Shown here in pieces: positions 44,658-56,110 of a stretch of 64,000 bases of DNA. The stretch lies in the NCBI GenBank assembly GCA_946894095.1, contig OX335645.2, forward strand, positions 20,607,001 to 20,671,000, given 5' to 3'. Under the pieces are notes generated by a model. The model made no database searches and had not been told where the DNA came from. It worked only from the letters and a program-made list of their open reading frames with translations. The position numbers were made by a program, and so were the translations under genes. Positions within the stretch are counted from its first letter, which is position 1. Every line of letters begins with the position of its first letter. This DNA comes from Incurvaria masculella. Its lineage: Eukaryota > Arthropoda > Insecta > Lepidoptera > Incurvariidae.

Positions 44658-44891
44658 GTCTTGATAAGAACTCTCATACCTTTTGGGGGCTCAAAGGGAA
44701 TTGGAAGGAGAAAAAAGATTCTCATTTATAATATTTAAAAAAGTTAAATTATTACTTATGTTTTTACTAAAATTTGTAACCATTTTCACAAATATCTAAA
44801 ATCACATTAAAAACTGAATACTGATGTAAGCATCTAAAATATGAAACCAAAAGTCCATGTCGCTTTGATGCCGGTGAAAAAAAAAAGGAAG

Positions 44892-44935
44892 ATACAAGCG
44901 ATACTCTAATACGATACGCGATACGATACGATAAT
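44892..44935 (+). repeat. Degenerate CGATA array
   Basis: ACGATACGCGATACGATACG is the core of a short 5-base array. Confidence 0.6.
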
Positions 44936-44950
44936 AGTGTTTTTTTGGCC

Positions 44951-45156
44951 TTAAGAAAAGTGCTGTTGGGCCAGTTTTTGGGCATAATGTCTGCACATTT
45001 GCTCAGCCTCCAACACATAGCTAATCTCAGACCTATCAATGGGAAATAGCAACATGTTAGAGACCAAACCTGCTGGACATGCGATGTGGCTAACGCGACG
45101 AATTCCCAAACCTTGCTTGCATGATCCAACTATTGGATAATGATTAGACTTTTTTT
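44951..45156 (-). CDS. Unidentified C-terminal coding-like frame
   Basis: Read on the minus strand, an open frame of about 65 codons ends at TAA (44953-44951). Segments include NHYPIVGSCKQGLGIRRVSH, IACPAGLVSNMLLFPIDRSE and ISYVLEAEQMCRHYAQKLAQ. The residue mix (Cys, Trp-free, amphipathic end, few low-complexity runs) looks like a folded protein, not noise. No usual intergenic ORF has this character. Possible acceptors lie near 45157 and at TTTCCCATTGATAG (45028). I do not recognise the family. It could be the last exon of a host gene, a processed pseudogene or part of a transposase. It lies between a MITE and unique DNA with no partner exon that I could find. Confidence 0.35.
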
Positions 45157-45740
45157 ATATATTTAGGATAGCCTGCACATTATTATTAGCAGCTTAGTTC
45201 ATTCCGGGAACTAACAAATTGGTGTTGTCTTAATACGCTTTTCTAACTCGAGTGTCGTAGTTATAGTCATAACTTACATGCTACTGTGTCCCAAAAGTAC
45301 CCGGAAATTCTCATTTCAAAATTCAGCACTAAAATATTTCAAAAAATATTGTTGCGTGCGGTCGGTATAACTGTTATTGACATGTGTCAAAAATAATAAC
45401 TAACCGAACTCTGTTTGTGTTGTACCTAAGGACGCGCACAGTCCGCTTGAGCCGTAGAAGCAGTGGAAGGACAGATTTGATTTTCTCTACTTTCAGATTC
45501 AAAACGCTTATATTTACATCATAATGATTATTTTATGTATTTAATGGATACGACATTACCGTTATCTCATTAATTTGGGTTGAATTCATTTGGGTCTCAG
45601 CAATATGATTGATAGCTCAATCATTGCAGTCAAAATGCCTTGCCAATACGCAAAAACATCATCAGCGCCATCTAGCAGAAGATAGGGGAAGCATTGTGTC
45701 GATTAGAATATAATCGAGAAATTCGTTGGCTGACGTAATT

Positions 45741-45814
45741 GTCGGGATAGCTCAGTTGGTTTAGAGCAGTGGACATGTAATCCAAAGGTCGCAGGTTCAT
45801 GTCCTGCTACCGGC
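45741..45814 (+). tRNA. tRNA-like sequence (Thr TGT), probably a pseudogene or SINE head
   Basis: A 7-base acceptor stem, TAGCTCAGTTGG D-arm, anticodon arm TGGA-CATGTAA-TCCA, AGGTC variable loop and GCAGG-TTCATGT-CCTGC T-arm can be drawn. Departures are A instead of the universal T before the anticodon, a mismatch in the acceptor stem, two extra T in the D-loop and TTCATGT for TTCGAAT. Confidence 0.4.
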
Positions 45815-46029
45815 GAATGTCACGACCAAAACTTTTTCAGATTATTTTCTAAATCTGATTACAAGTATTTAGTGACAAAGCGATCAGCGATTAACAACTA
45901 CGTACATTTCAAATGTAGATGTCGCTAAAACTCAAATTAATTACATCATATTATGATGAATATTCGTCATGGATATTTTTTTTTGTTCAAGTAACCTCAT
46001 GTGAACTAAGCGTTTTGTGTATTTTTTTA

Positions 46030-46260
46030 TGTAACAGGACATGGATGACTAATACCAAACTGACCGTCATACCAGACCACATATGAACTAGATGCCATGC
46101 CAGGACGTTCCTTACATTGCTCGGCCTCGGGTTTACAGTTTAACGTGGAATCTGAACCACGGCCAGCCTCAACGGTTGAAAATGGTCACCCATCCAGAAC
46201 CAACCGCGCTCAGAGGCGCTTCACCCAGCTTATCGAATCGAAGGCGTCGCGCTTACCAAG
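46030..46260 (-). repeat. SINE family D, internally deleted, 5S-like head
   Basis: The tail (ACATGGATGACTAATACCA) and CCATGCCAGGACGTTCCTTA are present, then the body is skipped to TAACGTGGAATCTGAACCAC. The head GGTCACCCATCCAGAACCA is derived from 5S rRNA. Confidence 0.65.
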
Positions 46261-46339
46261 GTAAACTCTTAATCTTGGTATTTACTCTTACACGAATATC
46301 GAAATATCACCACAAAAAACGGCCATTATCTGACGCAAT

Positions 46340-46640
46340 TGTCAGCTAATAAAAGCCCCCTCGAGTCGAAACGATCGTTCTCGAAAGCTCTCTATCGTCG
46401 ATCGCTCGCTGACGAAACCCTCGCAATGACCCCAAATAAAATGAACCCGCAAAAAAGTCTGGCGGAGACGCGCCCGATCTCTCCCGCCGCACTCAATTTG
46501 TTCCCTAAATCTACAAAAAGCTCAATTTGGACGTCACAGCTTTATTAAAGCTCGCAAGTCTCGGGAATCGGAGAATTCGCGGCCGAATGGGGCCTTTTCT
46601 CTATCTGAGAACAAGGGGGATAAACGTTCAAGCGTTGTTA
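46340..46640. promoter_or_regulatory. Unique island, possible regulatory DNA
   Basis: This is GC-balanced sequence with CTAATAAAAGCC, CAAATAAAATGAAC, AGCTTTATTAAAGCTCG and GGATAAACG motifs and no supportable ORF. Confidence 0.25.
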
Positions 46641-47093
46641 ATCGCTGATCATTTTTAACTTTTATCTCTACATTCGCCCTATTACACCCGCTGCATTTCT
46701 TTATATGTAAGTCGTGGTATGAGACTAAGGGAAAAGCAACCGCGCGAAAGTATAATGATTTGTAACATCAAGTCAATCGAGACCTTATTTTGAAATGAAC
46801 GAGATAAGAGAATACGAGTTCGATATTTTTTTCACTGGAAATAAGGGAGTGAAGTCTAAACACCACCCACAGAAGAACTTGAATTCATATAGAAATCATA
46901 GAAAATATCCTAAGTAATATAATCACGTGAAAACATATAAGATAAATTAAAGGAAAAAAAAAACATTTTCTGAGCATTGGATTTAATTATACGGTGTACA
47001 GGTATCAATAGTTGCTTAGCTGCGATAGTAAGAGCCAAAAGGAGTGATTCTGTATATTAAATTAAACATCTTACATTTCCTTGAACACCAGGA

Positions 47094-47669
47094 ATGATTT
47101 CAAAATTACACGTTTACAAGAAAACCAGAGACGCTTTCTTATTCTCAAATTTCGAGCTCCGGTTGAAACAGCCCTATAACACAGATTGGGGATCCATTTG
47201 GATCAATGGCAGTGGTGTCGATGATATGGTATCGCAATTTTACAAAGTTTTATGGAATATAATACGCGCAAACACACCTTTGTGTCGACATATGTCCAGT
47301 AAATACCCAAGATGGTACCCACCTTTCCTAATTAAGGCACTACAAGAGAAGGCGAATATGCATAATAGATATAAAAAATATAAGAATCCTAGAGACAAAT
47401 ACACCTTTGACTTGCTCCGTGAAGGTTGTGCTCGCTCTATAAGAAAATGTTATGCAATTTACAAGGCTAAATCTGAAAATAATATTAATAAAAACCCAAA
47501 ATACTTCTGGAATTTCATTAAAAATGTAAAGCGTAATAGCAGCGAAATTCCTTTTGAAATGACATATCAAACAGAATCAGCACAAGGTGGAGATGCTATA
47601 TGTAACCTATTCGCAACTTTTTTTAAAGCAGTGTACAGCAATTCACAGATAATACAAATATACCTATAA
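47094..47669 (+). pseudogene. ORF2 fragment, linker before the reverse transcriptase
   Basis: It contains YPRWYPPFLIKALQEKANMH, YKKYKNPRDKYTF and YFWNFIKNVKRNSS, the stretch that joins endonuclease and RT in jockey/CR1-type elements. The frame breaks after NLFATFFKAVYS, and the next bases continue the protein in another frame (KGAGPDEIPP). Confidence 0.75.
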
Positions 47670-47842
47670 TTTTAAACGCGAATGAACTTAGCATGTTGCA
47701 GGGCGCTACATCAGATGTGAAAAAGGCTTTAAATAACCTAGACTGTAATAAAGGTGCTGGACCAGATGAAATTCCTCCCATTTTTTAAAAAAAATGCGCT
47801 ACAAACCTAGCATTACCCTTAGCCAAAATATTTAACAATTAA

Positions 47843-48163
47843 TTGGCCTCCGGATCGTTTCCCACAATCTGGAAAACAGCTAATGTAACACCAATCCCAA
47901 AAAGCGGAGATCTGAGTATGTTGGTTAACTACAGACCCATATCAATGTTGTCCATTATTGTAAAAAAAATTGAGCTACTTGTCCAGAAGGGAGTTTATGA
48001 ACATGTAAAAAGTCATTTAATAACGCTACAACATGGTTTCTTGCCAAAAAGATCAACTGCTTCTAACTTAACGCTTTTTTGTGATGATGTTATGAAAAGC
48101 CTAGATAAGAATCTAGAGCTGCATGCTATATACACTGAGTTAACAAAGCATTTGACAAAGTGA
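47843..48163 (+). pseudogene. ORF2 fragment, reverse transcriptase fingers
   Basis: It shows FPTIWKTANVTPIPKSGD, NYRPISMLS and LQHGFLPKRSTASNL, RT motifs 0-2. At the catalytic motif A the aspartate has become glutamate (YTEL), and a one-base loss then shifts the frame just before the conserved FDKVNH. Confidence 0.8.
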
Positions 48164-48954
48164 ACCACAGTCGACTTCTAATGAAAATGCAACTATTAGG
48201 GATTAACGGTTTATTTCTGCGATGGTTTGAGACCTATCTTACTAATCGAATCCAACGTGTCGTTTTAAAAGGTTTTTCTTCAGATCCATATAAGGTACCT
48301 TCAGGCGTTCCCCAAGGATCCCATCTGGGTCCTTTGCTGTTTTTAATATGTAAAAACTCTAAATTTGTTATGTACGCAGATGACCTAAAACTCTATGCCT
48401 CAATTCGGAACTGCGACGATTGTAGATTACTACAAAAGGACCTTGATTACATACATATTTGGTGTTCTGAAAAAGAGATGCCATTAAATATATCAAAGTG
48501 TTATTTTATAAATTTTTCACGTAAAAGAATTTCACAACAGATACAATACAATATTGGAGGTCAAACACTATCAGAAGTCAGCAACATTCGTGACTTAGGA
48601 GTTACACTGGACAAAGAAATGAGGTTCAATTTACACATCGACCAAATTTGCAAAAAAGCTTTTAAAATGTTAGGATTTATTACTCGTCAGATGAGAATAT
48701 TTAGGAAACCACAGACTTTCACTGTTTTATATTGGTCACTTGTACGAAGCATTTTAAAATATTGTATTTCAGCTTGGTGTCCAATGTATCAAGTTCACAT
48801 TAACCAAATAGAGCGTGTTAAAAAAAGATTCCTGTATAATTTGACGTTCAAACAAAACCTCTGCCATGAGCTAGTTACATATGAAGATCGTCTGTCTCAT
48901 TTCAACCTGGAATCTTTAGCTTTACGCCGATCAAAGTTTGATATTGTTTTATAA
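48160..48954 (+). pseudogene. ORF2 fragment, reverse transcriptase palm and thumb
   Basis: It has PSGVPQGSHLGPLLFLI, then MYADDLKLY (catalytic Asp pair intact) and LGVTLDKEMRFNLHI. About ten residues usually present between LLF and YADD are missing. Confidence 0.85.
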
Positions 48955-48962
48955 ACAAAATT

Positions 48963-49202
48963 ATGAATCATGTTATAGATTATCCAGACCTACTGCAACG
49001 AATAAACATATTCGTTCCCAGGTTGAATTGTAGGCAAATAGGTCAAAACCCTTTCTTTATTGAGCGTTGTCGAACAAATGTTGGGTCACATTCACCAATA
49101 TCCAGAATGTGTACGCGATGCAATGCATGCAAGGATGAATTCGACAGTTTCGCGGACCCTTTCACCAAAATAAAAAAGGGAAAACTCCATATGTTAAAAT
49201 AG
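48963..49202 (+). pseudogene. ORF2 C-terminal fragment
   Basis: YPDLLQRINIFVPRLNCR and FIERCRTNVGSHSPISRM are followed by a Cys-x2-Cys pair (CTRCNAC). It is separated from the previous fragment by a stop. Confidence 0.6.
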
Positions 49203-49519
49203 ATTTTAATATACAAGTTTAGTAGTGTTTTTCCAAATTATTTGCTTTGACTGAATATTTTTTGTTTTTTTTTCATGATATTTTTGTTTCTTATTTATAG
49301 TTTTTTTTACGAATTCTTCTGTTTTATTATATATAAGCTTTAATTTCAGTTTATTTTTTGTTTGTTAAATAGATAGTCATAAATTAGGCATGCAGTGTTC
49401 ACAACGTAGTAGGGTGTACATTGCTGTATTACTATAAGTTTATTTTTTTATTTCAATGTCTATAATGTATAACCCTGTATGTGAACCAATAAATAAATAA
49501 GATTAAACCGAAAAGATCA

Positions 49520-49760
49520 ACCGACGCCATCACTACAGCGTCACCAGCCTTACGGAGATACGAATCGCGACGGGTGAGCGGCATTGCACAAGTAGCTGAG
49601 CTTAGCGGTCGTCGCGGGCGGCAAGTCGACGGGGGAGTGGCGAGATAGACATCTCTATGGGGCGGTCACCGCCCGCCGCTCGACTTCGGCGTCAGAGAGA
49701 TAACACGCACTAGCCACCGCCTTCGGACGTGGACACGTGTGTGAGAATTAGAAGGAACAT
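49520..49760. other. GC-rich unique stretch with a CGGGCGG inverted pair
   Basis: GTCGCGGGCGGCAAGTCGAC faces CACCGCCCGCCGCTCGACTT about 60 bases away. Its function is unknown. Confidence 0.3.
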
Positions 49761-49767
49761 CCACCAG

Positions 49768-49994
49768 AAGATCTATTCCTGGAATTCCGTAATCAGGAAT
49801 CAGGAATCCTGGGTCTCGAAAACCGCTTTTATAGGGGTTTCAAAGCAATTTACTTGATGAAAAAAATCCAGAGCATATCTCATGTTTTTGAATTCTTCAA
49901 GGTGTTATGTCGAAAAAGTCGCTTTGAAAACCGCTATCAAAGCAGTTTTCTAGAATCTGGATTCCTGCTTACGGAATTCCAGGAATAGGCCTGC
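49768..49994. mobile_element. Foldback MITE, family B, second full copy
   Basis: The ends are ATCTATTCCTGGAATTCCGT and CCAGGAATAGGCCTGCT. Its order matches the copy at 2714. Confidence 0.8.
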
Positions 49995-50289
49995 TTGGCC
50001 TTACCGTGTTCCTAGAAATTTAATAAACGTTGCTGTGGCAAGAAACTATCGAATGGCTTCTTGCAATCGCTAGAACTATATCGTTTAAGGCCACTCTCAG
50101 ACTCTAAAGGAGTTCCATAATCAGCATCAAATTGGTTCTAATTCGCGAAACAAGATAAAATACATTGGTGAGAATTCTATATTCTGTTGCAATATCATGG
50201 TATATGTGGCGATTCAATATCTATTTAATTCAGTAACCATAAAGTACAAGATGGCTCAGAAGAAGCAATCACATTCGCTCTGTAAAAAG

Positions 50290-50840
50290 GTAATCATAGA
50301 ATGCGTGGCGACAGCGAGCAACGGCGGAGGCGGCGGACGGACAGGCGCATGCAGCATCACTCGTTTCCGCTGGCTGTCCACTACGATACGACGACGGCGC
50401 TCCGCATACCGAATGCATTAATTTAAGTCTGGCGAAGGCACTTAATTTTCAATAGGGCAGAAATCGGACGCGCGCGCGTCGCAGGGCGGGCGGCGTCGCC
50501 TGGGCGGTGCGGTGCGATGGCGGCCGGACAGGTGGGCTCTTTGTGCGCGGTCCGACTCCGCCGCCGCCTCCGTCGGTATTTGCGAAATTCTCCGTATTTA
50601 TTTTAGCAGGGCCTCGCCGTACCTCCGCGCGCACCGCGGCATTGTACTCTCGGCTTTGCCGCTTTTGTCGAGTGAAATATAGCCGCGTGCTGAATTCGCT
50701 TCTTTTGTTAATCTTATTAATACGTGAAACATTTATAAAACGCAGGAACGCGGGTAGCAGTGGATTAATGAGTTTTATTATTGCGAGAACGCAAAGCCGG
50801 GGGCCGCAACTCAGCTTCCACCGCCGCTCCGCTATCGCCG
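50290..50840. promoter_or_regulatory. GC-rich unique island with homeodomain-like cores
   Basis: CpG-rich flanks enclose TTTTGTTAATCTTATTAATA, ATTTATAAAACG, GGATTAATGAG and TTTTATTATTGC between 50700 and 50790. The frames crossing it are compositional. Confidence 0.35.
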
Positions 50841-51034
50841 CAACCGCCCCCGCTGCAGTAAACTCGAAAGATTTTATTTATGTGTGTGCTCGATCTCGTG
50901 GCCCTACCGTGGCAGTTCTGTGTTGTTTTCAGGGCTGTCATAATTCAACTCCTATGTGCGCCTCGCATGTCATCAACCCCTAAAACAATGTCTGTCTATA
51001 TCAAAATAAATTGCCGCATGTATGTAAGATCATC

Positions 51035-51190
51035 CATTTATAATAATAATAATAATATTCTTTATTGCAATCCATACAAAGTACAAAGCAAAGGCGGATT
51101 TATTGCCTAAGGCAATTTCTAACAATCAACCCTATCATAGGGAAATTTTACAGCTTAGGGTAAGCATAGAAAAACAACGCTTGTAACTAA
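51035..51190 (-). repeat. LINE 3' end with AAT tail, minus strand
   Basis: AATAATAATAATAATATTC and TTTATTGCAATCC, then GGCAATTTCTAACAATCAAC, read in reverse as a CR1/Zenon-like 3' end. Confidence 0.5.
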
Positions 51191-52384
51191 TTAATACAGA
51201 ACAATGTAAATGAAAACTTAACTAAAACTAAGCATAGCTACTTATTTTCTATATATTTAACGAAATGTAGGTATTCAATAAAAAAAACAGTCTATTACTA
51301 ACATAAACATAAACATATCTATATATACATAATATATATTATATTATATTAACCGAATTGGCTAATTTTTTGTTGTGTTCTTAAATTCATGACAGAGTTT
51401 GTATGAAAGAAAATTTAGGAAAAATCCATCGAAAAAGTCGGAATTTGCATGGTATTTTGCATTGAATATTCGAATAATAATTGAGTTCCAAGCGAAATTT
51501 CAGGGTGTTATATCTTTAGTGCATTCAGATTAAAATATTCGATAACTTTTTGCCACCAAAATTCAACATGTTTCTTATGAAAAAACCTACAGAAATTCGA
51601 GAATATTGACTGTTGCTTGTGATAATTTGCCTTACACTATACTGCCACTCATTTAAATGCGTCAAAAAATATCCAACATTTAATAATATTTCTTACAATT
51701 TACTATAAATTGTAATAAAATTTTTTAATTAAAATTAAATGATTATAAAATTAAAATAAATTCCCGAATTAAAAAAAAACATTGAAAATTAAGCATGGCA
51801 TGTGCATGGACGGGCAGATAGACAGTCATTACGAAATCCAAGGGTTAAAGTAAATCGGAGCCCTAATTTTGGTTTTCTTTCAAAATGTAATTTTGAAGTA
51901 TGCACAAGATATTATTTATACTAGACTTGTTTACTCTATACTTAGGGTTTTTTTCAAAGTTGAATTTTAAATAGGACAGTAAATATTAAAAAATAAATAT
52001 TTTAAGATTTCTAAAGAAATGACTGCAACGGAAAGGTCCGCAAGGTGCAAAATCTAGTCAATTAAAAAAATAAGAGTAAACAGTAAAAGGACCTAGCTTT
52101 GCTGATATTATTTCCATAATTAATTTATTTTTTATTATTAGAAGAATGCGGTGATCTTACCGTATGCGCCTTTATTATCACTGCCTATGCTCCACGAAAA
52201 TGGTAAAATGGTATGTTAGTAATTTAGTCTAATTAATTACGTAGATTAATCCATTTAGAAGAAAATGTTTCATTGCACTTATGCCCGATCAAAGCCGTTT
52301 CTGCTATCGTTTTTTTTTACTTAAAAAAAAAATTTCGTAAGGAATGAAAATATATAGAAAATACATAATTTTAATATTTTTATA
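51191..52384. other. AT-rich spacer, nothing recognised
   Basis: AT microsatellite near 51330. I found no feature. Confidence 0.35.
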
Positions 52385-52653
52385 CTAGTCGGGATTCTCA
52401 AAAGCAAATACAAAGTGATTGAGTTCGCCGAAAATCTTTTTTGAAGCTAGAGGGAGATTGTTTAGCCTCACTTCAAACGCATACTCAACCAGCTTTAACC
52501 CTTCGAATCCGGCCGCGGTACCTTGGGCCCGCTTGTGGCAGAAGTCCAGCGCCTCTTTAAATAACTCGCACGAACAAAAGAATTTAATAACATCGCAACA
52601 ACGCGCCGCCGCTGCCAGGGCTCTGGGCAGCGGCGATTTGGGCGGACCGCCTC

Positions 52654-52686
<33 letters not shown>

Positions 52687-52825
52687 CGCCGCCGCCGCCG
52701 CGCCGCCGCGCTGGGGCGGGAGCGGGCGGCTCACCGCGGAGGCCGCGCCGTGTGTACCTGCTTCGCCCCCGCAGCGACCATGGAAGGACGGGAGTAGAAA
52801 CAGAAACTACTTCTGATTCGAACAC
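52385..52825 (-). other. Possible coding or conserved segment with a GGC run
   Basis: A 146-codon frame ends with ELFKEALDFCHKRAQGTAAG, FEGLKLVEYAFEVRLNNLPL and ASKKIFGELNHFVFAF, which looks protein-like. Its N-terminal half is polyglycine from a CCGCCG repeat. The opposite strand is also open (212 codons, polyproline), so base composition alone may explain both. I see no splice partners. An exon or a conserved noncoding element are both possible. Confidence 0.25.
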
Positions 52826-52997
52826 GCAAAAAAGTGGAAAATCTGTAACCCGACTACTAAAAGGTAAGAAACAAGGTAGGTGGTGTTTGATTACATCGTT
52901 TCATTGGTTTTATCAAACAGCACCTACCTTATATTTTTTCATTTTTTTATATGTTTTCCGTGCCTGTGTTACCCGGGCCATAATAACGGATCGATTT

Positions 52998-53386
52998 TTT
53001 TTATGTGACTGGACATGGATGGCTAATACCACACCTTCTGTCATGGTATTAGCCTAACACACCACATGGGAACTAGGTGCCATGCCAGGACGTTCCTTAT
53101 ATTGCACGGCTACATTGAACTGGATGGAAAATACGGACAATTTTCATTGCCGCTTCGACCATCGTTCATTTAATGCGATGGTACCAACCCGGGCGGGATT
53201 AAACCCTACCACCTAGTAAGTAAGAAAGGGGACCTACAGTTTAACGTGGAATCCGAACCACGGCTAGCCTCTCTCACCATGTGACCATTCGACGGTCACC
53301 CATCCAGGACCAGACCGGACCCAGCGTTGCTTAACTTCGGAGAGCGATCGCCGAAGTGTCGCGCCACTGGGCTATTGAGGCTGACA
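52998..53386 (-). repeat. SINE family D, complete, 5S rRNA-derived head
   Basis: Read in reverse, the head contains CCGAAGTTAAGCAACGCTGG and TCCTGGATGGGTGACCGTC, the internal promoter part of 5S rRNA. The body and tail are those of the tRNA-headed copies (GGTGGTAGGGTTTAATCCCG, GCGGCAATGAAAATTG, TATTAGCCATCCATGTCC). Confidence 0.85.
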
Positions 53387-53639
53387 CCTTATTCATCAAA
53401 ATCGAATAAATAGTTTAAGAGCTGCAGTTTGAACATACGCAAATACAAATACACATACATATACTGCTAAAATCATAACCTTTCCTTTAGGCTTCTGCGT
53501 AGTCGGGTAAAAAGGGCACCGGTGAATAAGTTTGCTTACGAATTCGCTTGCTATTGATGTTCTCGAGTTCCAACGACACGTAAGAACTTCACAGGAAGCT
53601 ATTTAGAGCAACGAACATTCGATGTTGCGCGTCCCGAAT

Positions 53640-53950
53640 TCGTAAGCGAACTAACTACAGTTAGACGTTTTCCACTAACTCGCTGCCGCCATACGAATGA
53701 GTTTCGACCCAGTCCTTTCATGCTCGCTGGTCCCCCACGACCCGCCTCCACACTTTAAGCTTATTAACGCGCTTTGAATTCCACGGCAAACAGCGTCCGC
53801 TGCCGGGGCCCCGGTTGGAATATGTTTGCCAGGTTCGCAAATGTCAACCGACAGCGCCCTCCTCACCTCCCGCCGCCCTACAGAGTCAATAGCGAAGGCT
53901 TGCAGGTGCCCTGTAACATTAAAGAATCCGCCGGTTCTGCTCGGAATCCA
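53640..53950. other. GC-rich unique stretch
   Basis: It is unique, with no homeodomain cluster. The short frames in both directions look compositional. Confidence 0.25.
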
Positions 53951-54304
53951 AATTAAAATATGTTTTTAAAGAAACCTAATTAGTTAGGTAAATCAGTTCC
54001 GCAATGCCAACTTATAAATAAAGATGTATGAATAATGAAATGTAAAAAGTATTAATAATAAAAGAAAGTGTGTTTGTTGGTTTGTAGCTCTTTCGTACAG
54101 CAATGGAAGGTGATCTTTTTGGATCCGGATTTTCATGTGTGTTTGGGAAAAAAACTTTACGATATCTTCCCGAGCGGAGCCGAGTGTCGCAACAGTATGA
54201 TAACAACGTGATACGTATTGACTATAAGCCAAATTTTTTTTATACGCTTAACTACACTGCAACTCTTTGTCTATTCACCAAATTCCACATTCATTCATCA
54301 ACCA

Positions 54305-54406
54305 GCAGGTCAATTCTTGGCATTCAGTAATCAGGAATCAGGAATCCTGAGTCTAGAAAACCGCTTTTGTAGCGGTTTTCAAAGCGAGTTTTTCGACGGA
54401 AAACCA
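54305..54406. mobile_element. Foldback MITE, family B, left half only
   Basis: GCAGGTCAATTCTTGGCATT through AGGAATCAGGAATCCTGAG to TTTTTCGACGGAAAAC. The right arm is missing. Confidence 0.75.
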
Positions 54407-54507
54407 AGATTAATTAAAATAACTATGCTCCAATTTGACGGCTCAGCAGAGTGGTCGTGTCAATCTCATTGAAAATGTTCGTGATGGTTGCATCGGAGAA
54501 TATTTTC

Positions 54508-55487
54508 AGTAACAATGTATGCATATTTGGCAAGCGATTGTATTTTTTAATTATTTATTCCAGAGTTTTCAATTGTCCCCACGTATTTGATTTATTCTTA
54601 ACAATCATCTAATTTCAATATTATATCAACTTTAATAGTAACTTCATATTTATTGAAATAATAAAAAATACATGTTAGTGTAATGTGTGTACTAGGGTGT
54701 GCGACTTGTTGTTTTGAAGAGAATCAATATATATTTTTTCTTTTATTATTTTGAGTAACAATATATGCATTTTTGGCAAGCTATTGTATTTTTTTATTAT
54801 TTATTCCATAGTTTTCAATTGTTCCCACGTATTTGATTTATTCTTAAAAATCGTCTAATTTCAATATTGTATCAACTTTAATAGTAACTTCATATTTATT
54901 GAAATAATAAAAAATACATGTTAGTGTAATGTGTGTACTAGGGTGTGCGACTTGTGGTTTTGAAGAGAATCAATATATATTTTTTCTTTTATTATTTTGA
55001 GTAACAATATATGCATTTTTGGCAAGCTATTGTATTTTTTTTATTATTTATTCCATAGTTTTCAATTGTTCCCACGTATTTGATTTATTCTTAACAATCG
55101 TCTAATTTCAATAATATATCAACTTTAATAGTAACTTCATATTTATTGAAATAATAAAAAATACATGTTAGTGTAATGTGTGTACTAGGGTGTGCGACTT
55201 GTTGTTTTGAAGAGAATCAATATATATTTTTTCTTTTATTATTTTATGTAACAATATATGCATTTTTGGCAAGCTATTGTATTTTTTTATTATTTATTTC
55301 ATAGTTTTCAATTGTCCCCACGTATTTGATTTATTCTTAACAATCATCTAATTTCAATATTATATCAACTTTAATAGTAACTTCATATTTATTGAAATAA
55401 TAAAAAATACATGTTAGTGTAATGTGTGTACTAGGGTGTTTGATTTGTTGTTTTGAAGAGAATCAATTTATATTTTTTCTATTAAAC
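54508..55487 (+). repeat. Tandem satellite, four units of about 246 bp
   Basis: GTAACAATRTATGCAT starts units at 54509, 54755, 55001 and 55248. The units are nearly identical (TTGGCAAGCTATTGTATTTT, TACATGTTAGTGTAATGTGT), the outer two diverging most. Confidence 0.9.
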
Positions 55488-55779
55488 CTTAATAAGGTTA
55501 ATTTTCCTTGCCACTAATGCCTAATAGAGCTTCTTATGTAGGACAGGAAACGACTGCCTTGGGTTCGGTAATATGTAGCATTGGAAGTGATTTTTTCACT
55601 CAGATAAGAAAAGTAAAAGTGCACAGTCTCCGTAAGAAATGTGTAGTCTCCCACACCATGCTACAAGCGTCATCACTGAGCTACGGACAGCTTACAACCT
55701 TTTCACATCATATTGTAGATGTTCTAGTTTTCGTAATTAAATATTAAATCTGTGTAGCCAGTTCGTCAAGTTTCGCCGT

Positions 55780-56110
55780 AACCGCAACACGAAAGAGACC
55801 TCCCTGCGTACACCTGCCGTTTAAATAAGCCAAGGTTTATTCATCAAAATCCTTCAGCGGGGAGTGCACAAACAGAAACCCCCCCCCCCCCTCCCATCCC
55901 GCCGCCGCGAGCGCCCTCGGGCTTCTAATCAGGTTATCAAACCGCAGGACCGCGAGTCCTTTCGCAGGCGAAAATCTTCAAAGTGAAGCCGCGCTGACCA
56001 AACAACGCCAAAAGGTCGCGAACCGCACGGTGCGTCAGTTTGAGCTGCGGCCGCCGTCGTCTCCCCCGCTCCTCCCCCGCCGCCCTCGCACAACCCCGCC
56101 GATGTCCTGC
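55780..56110. other. GC-rich unique island with a C14 run
   Basis: It contains CCCCCCCCCCCCCC near 55879 and several CCGCCG groups. No ORF. Confidence 0.3.

Larger units (their letters stand above)
47040..49500 (+). mobile_element. 5'-truncated non-LTR retrotransposon (reverse transcriptase part), dead
   Basis: The element enters after the endonuclease and runs through RT and the C-terminal domain to an AATAAATAAATAAG tail. Frameshifts or stops at about 47660, 47787, 47842 and 48140 and a small in-frame loss before YADD split it into four frames. Confidence 0.85.

Noticed and set aside
45285..45480. Possible mariner-type end (CTGTGTCCCAAAAGTACCCG)
   Set aside because: Only one end is visible and I could not find a matching inverted end or transposase.
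50507..50983. 158-codon plus-strand frame in the GC-rich island
   Set aside because: Both strands are open because of CpG-rich composition. No recognisable segment or splice logic.
33877..55487. CRISPR-like arrays
   Set aside because: Neither the 16-bp array nor the 246-bp array has unique spacers between short repeats. They are simple tandem repeats in a eukaryotic genome.
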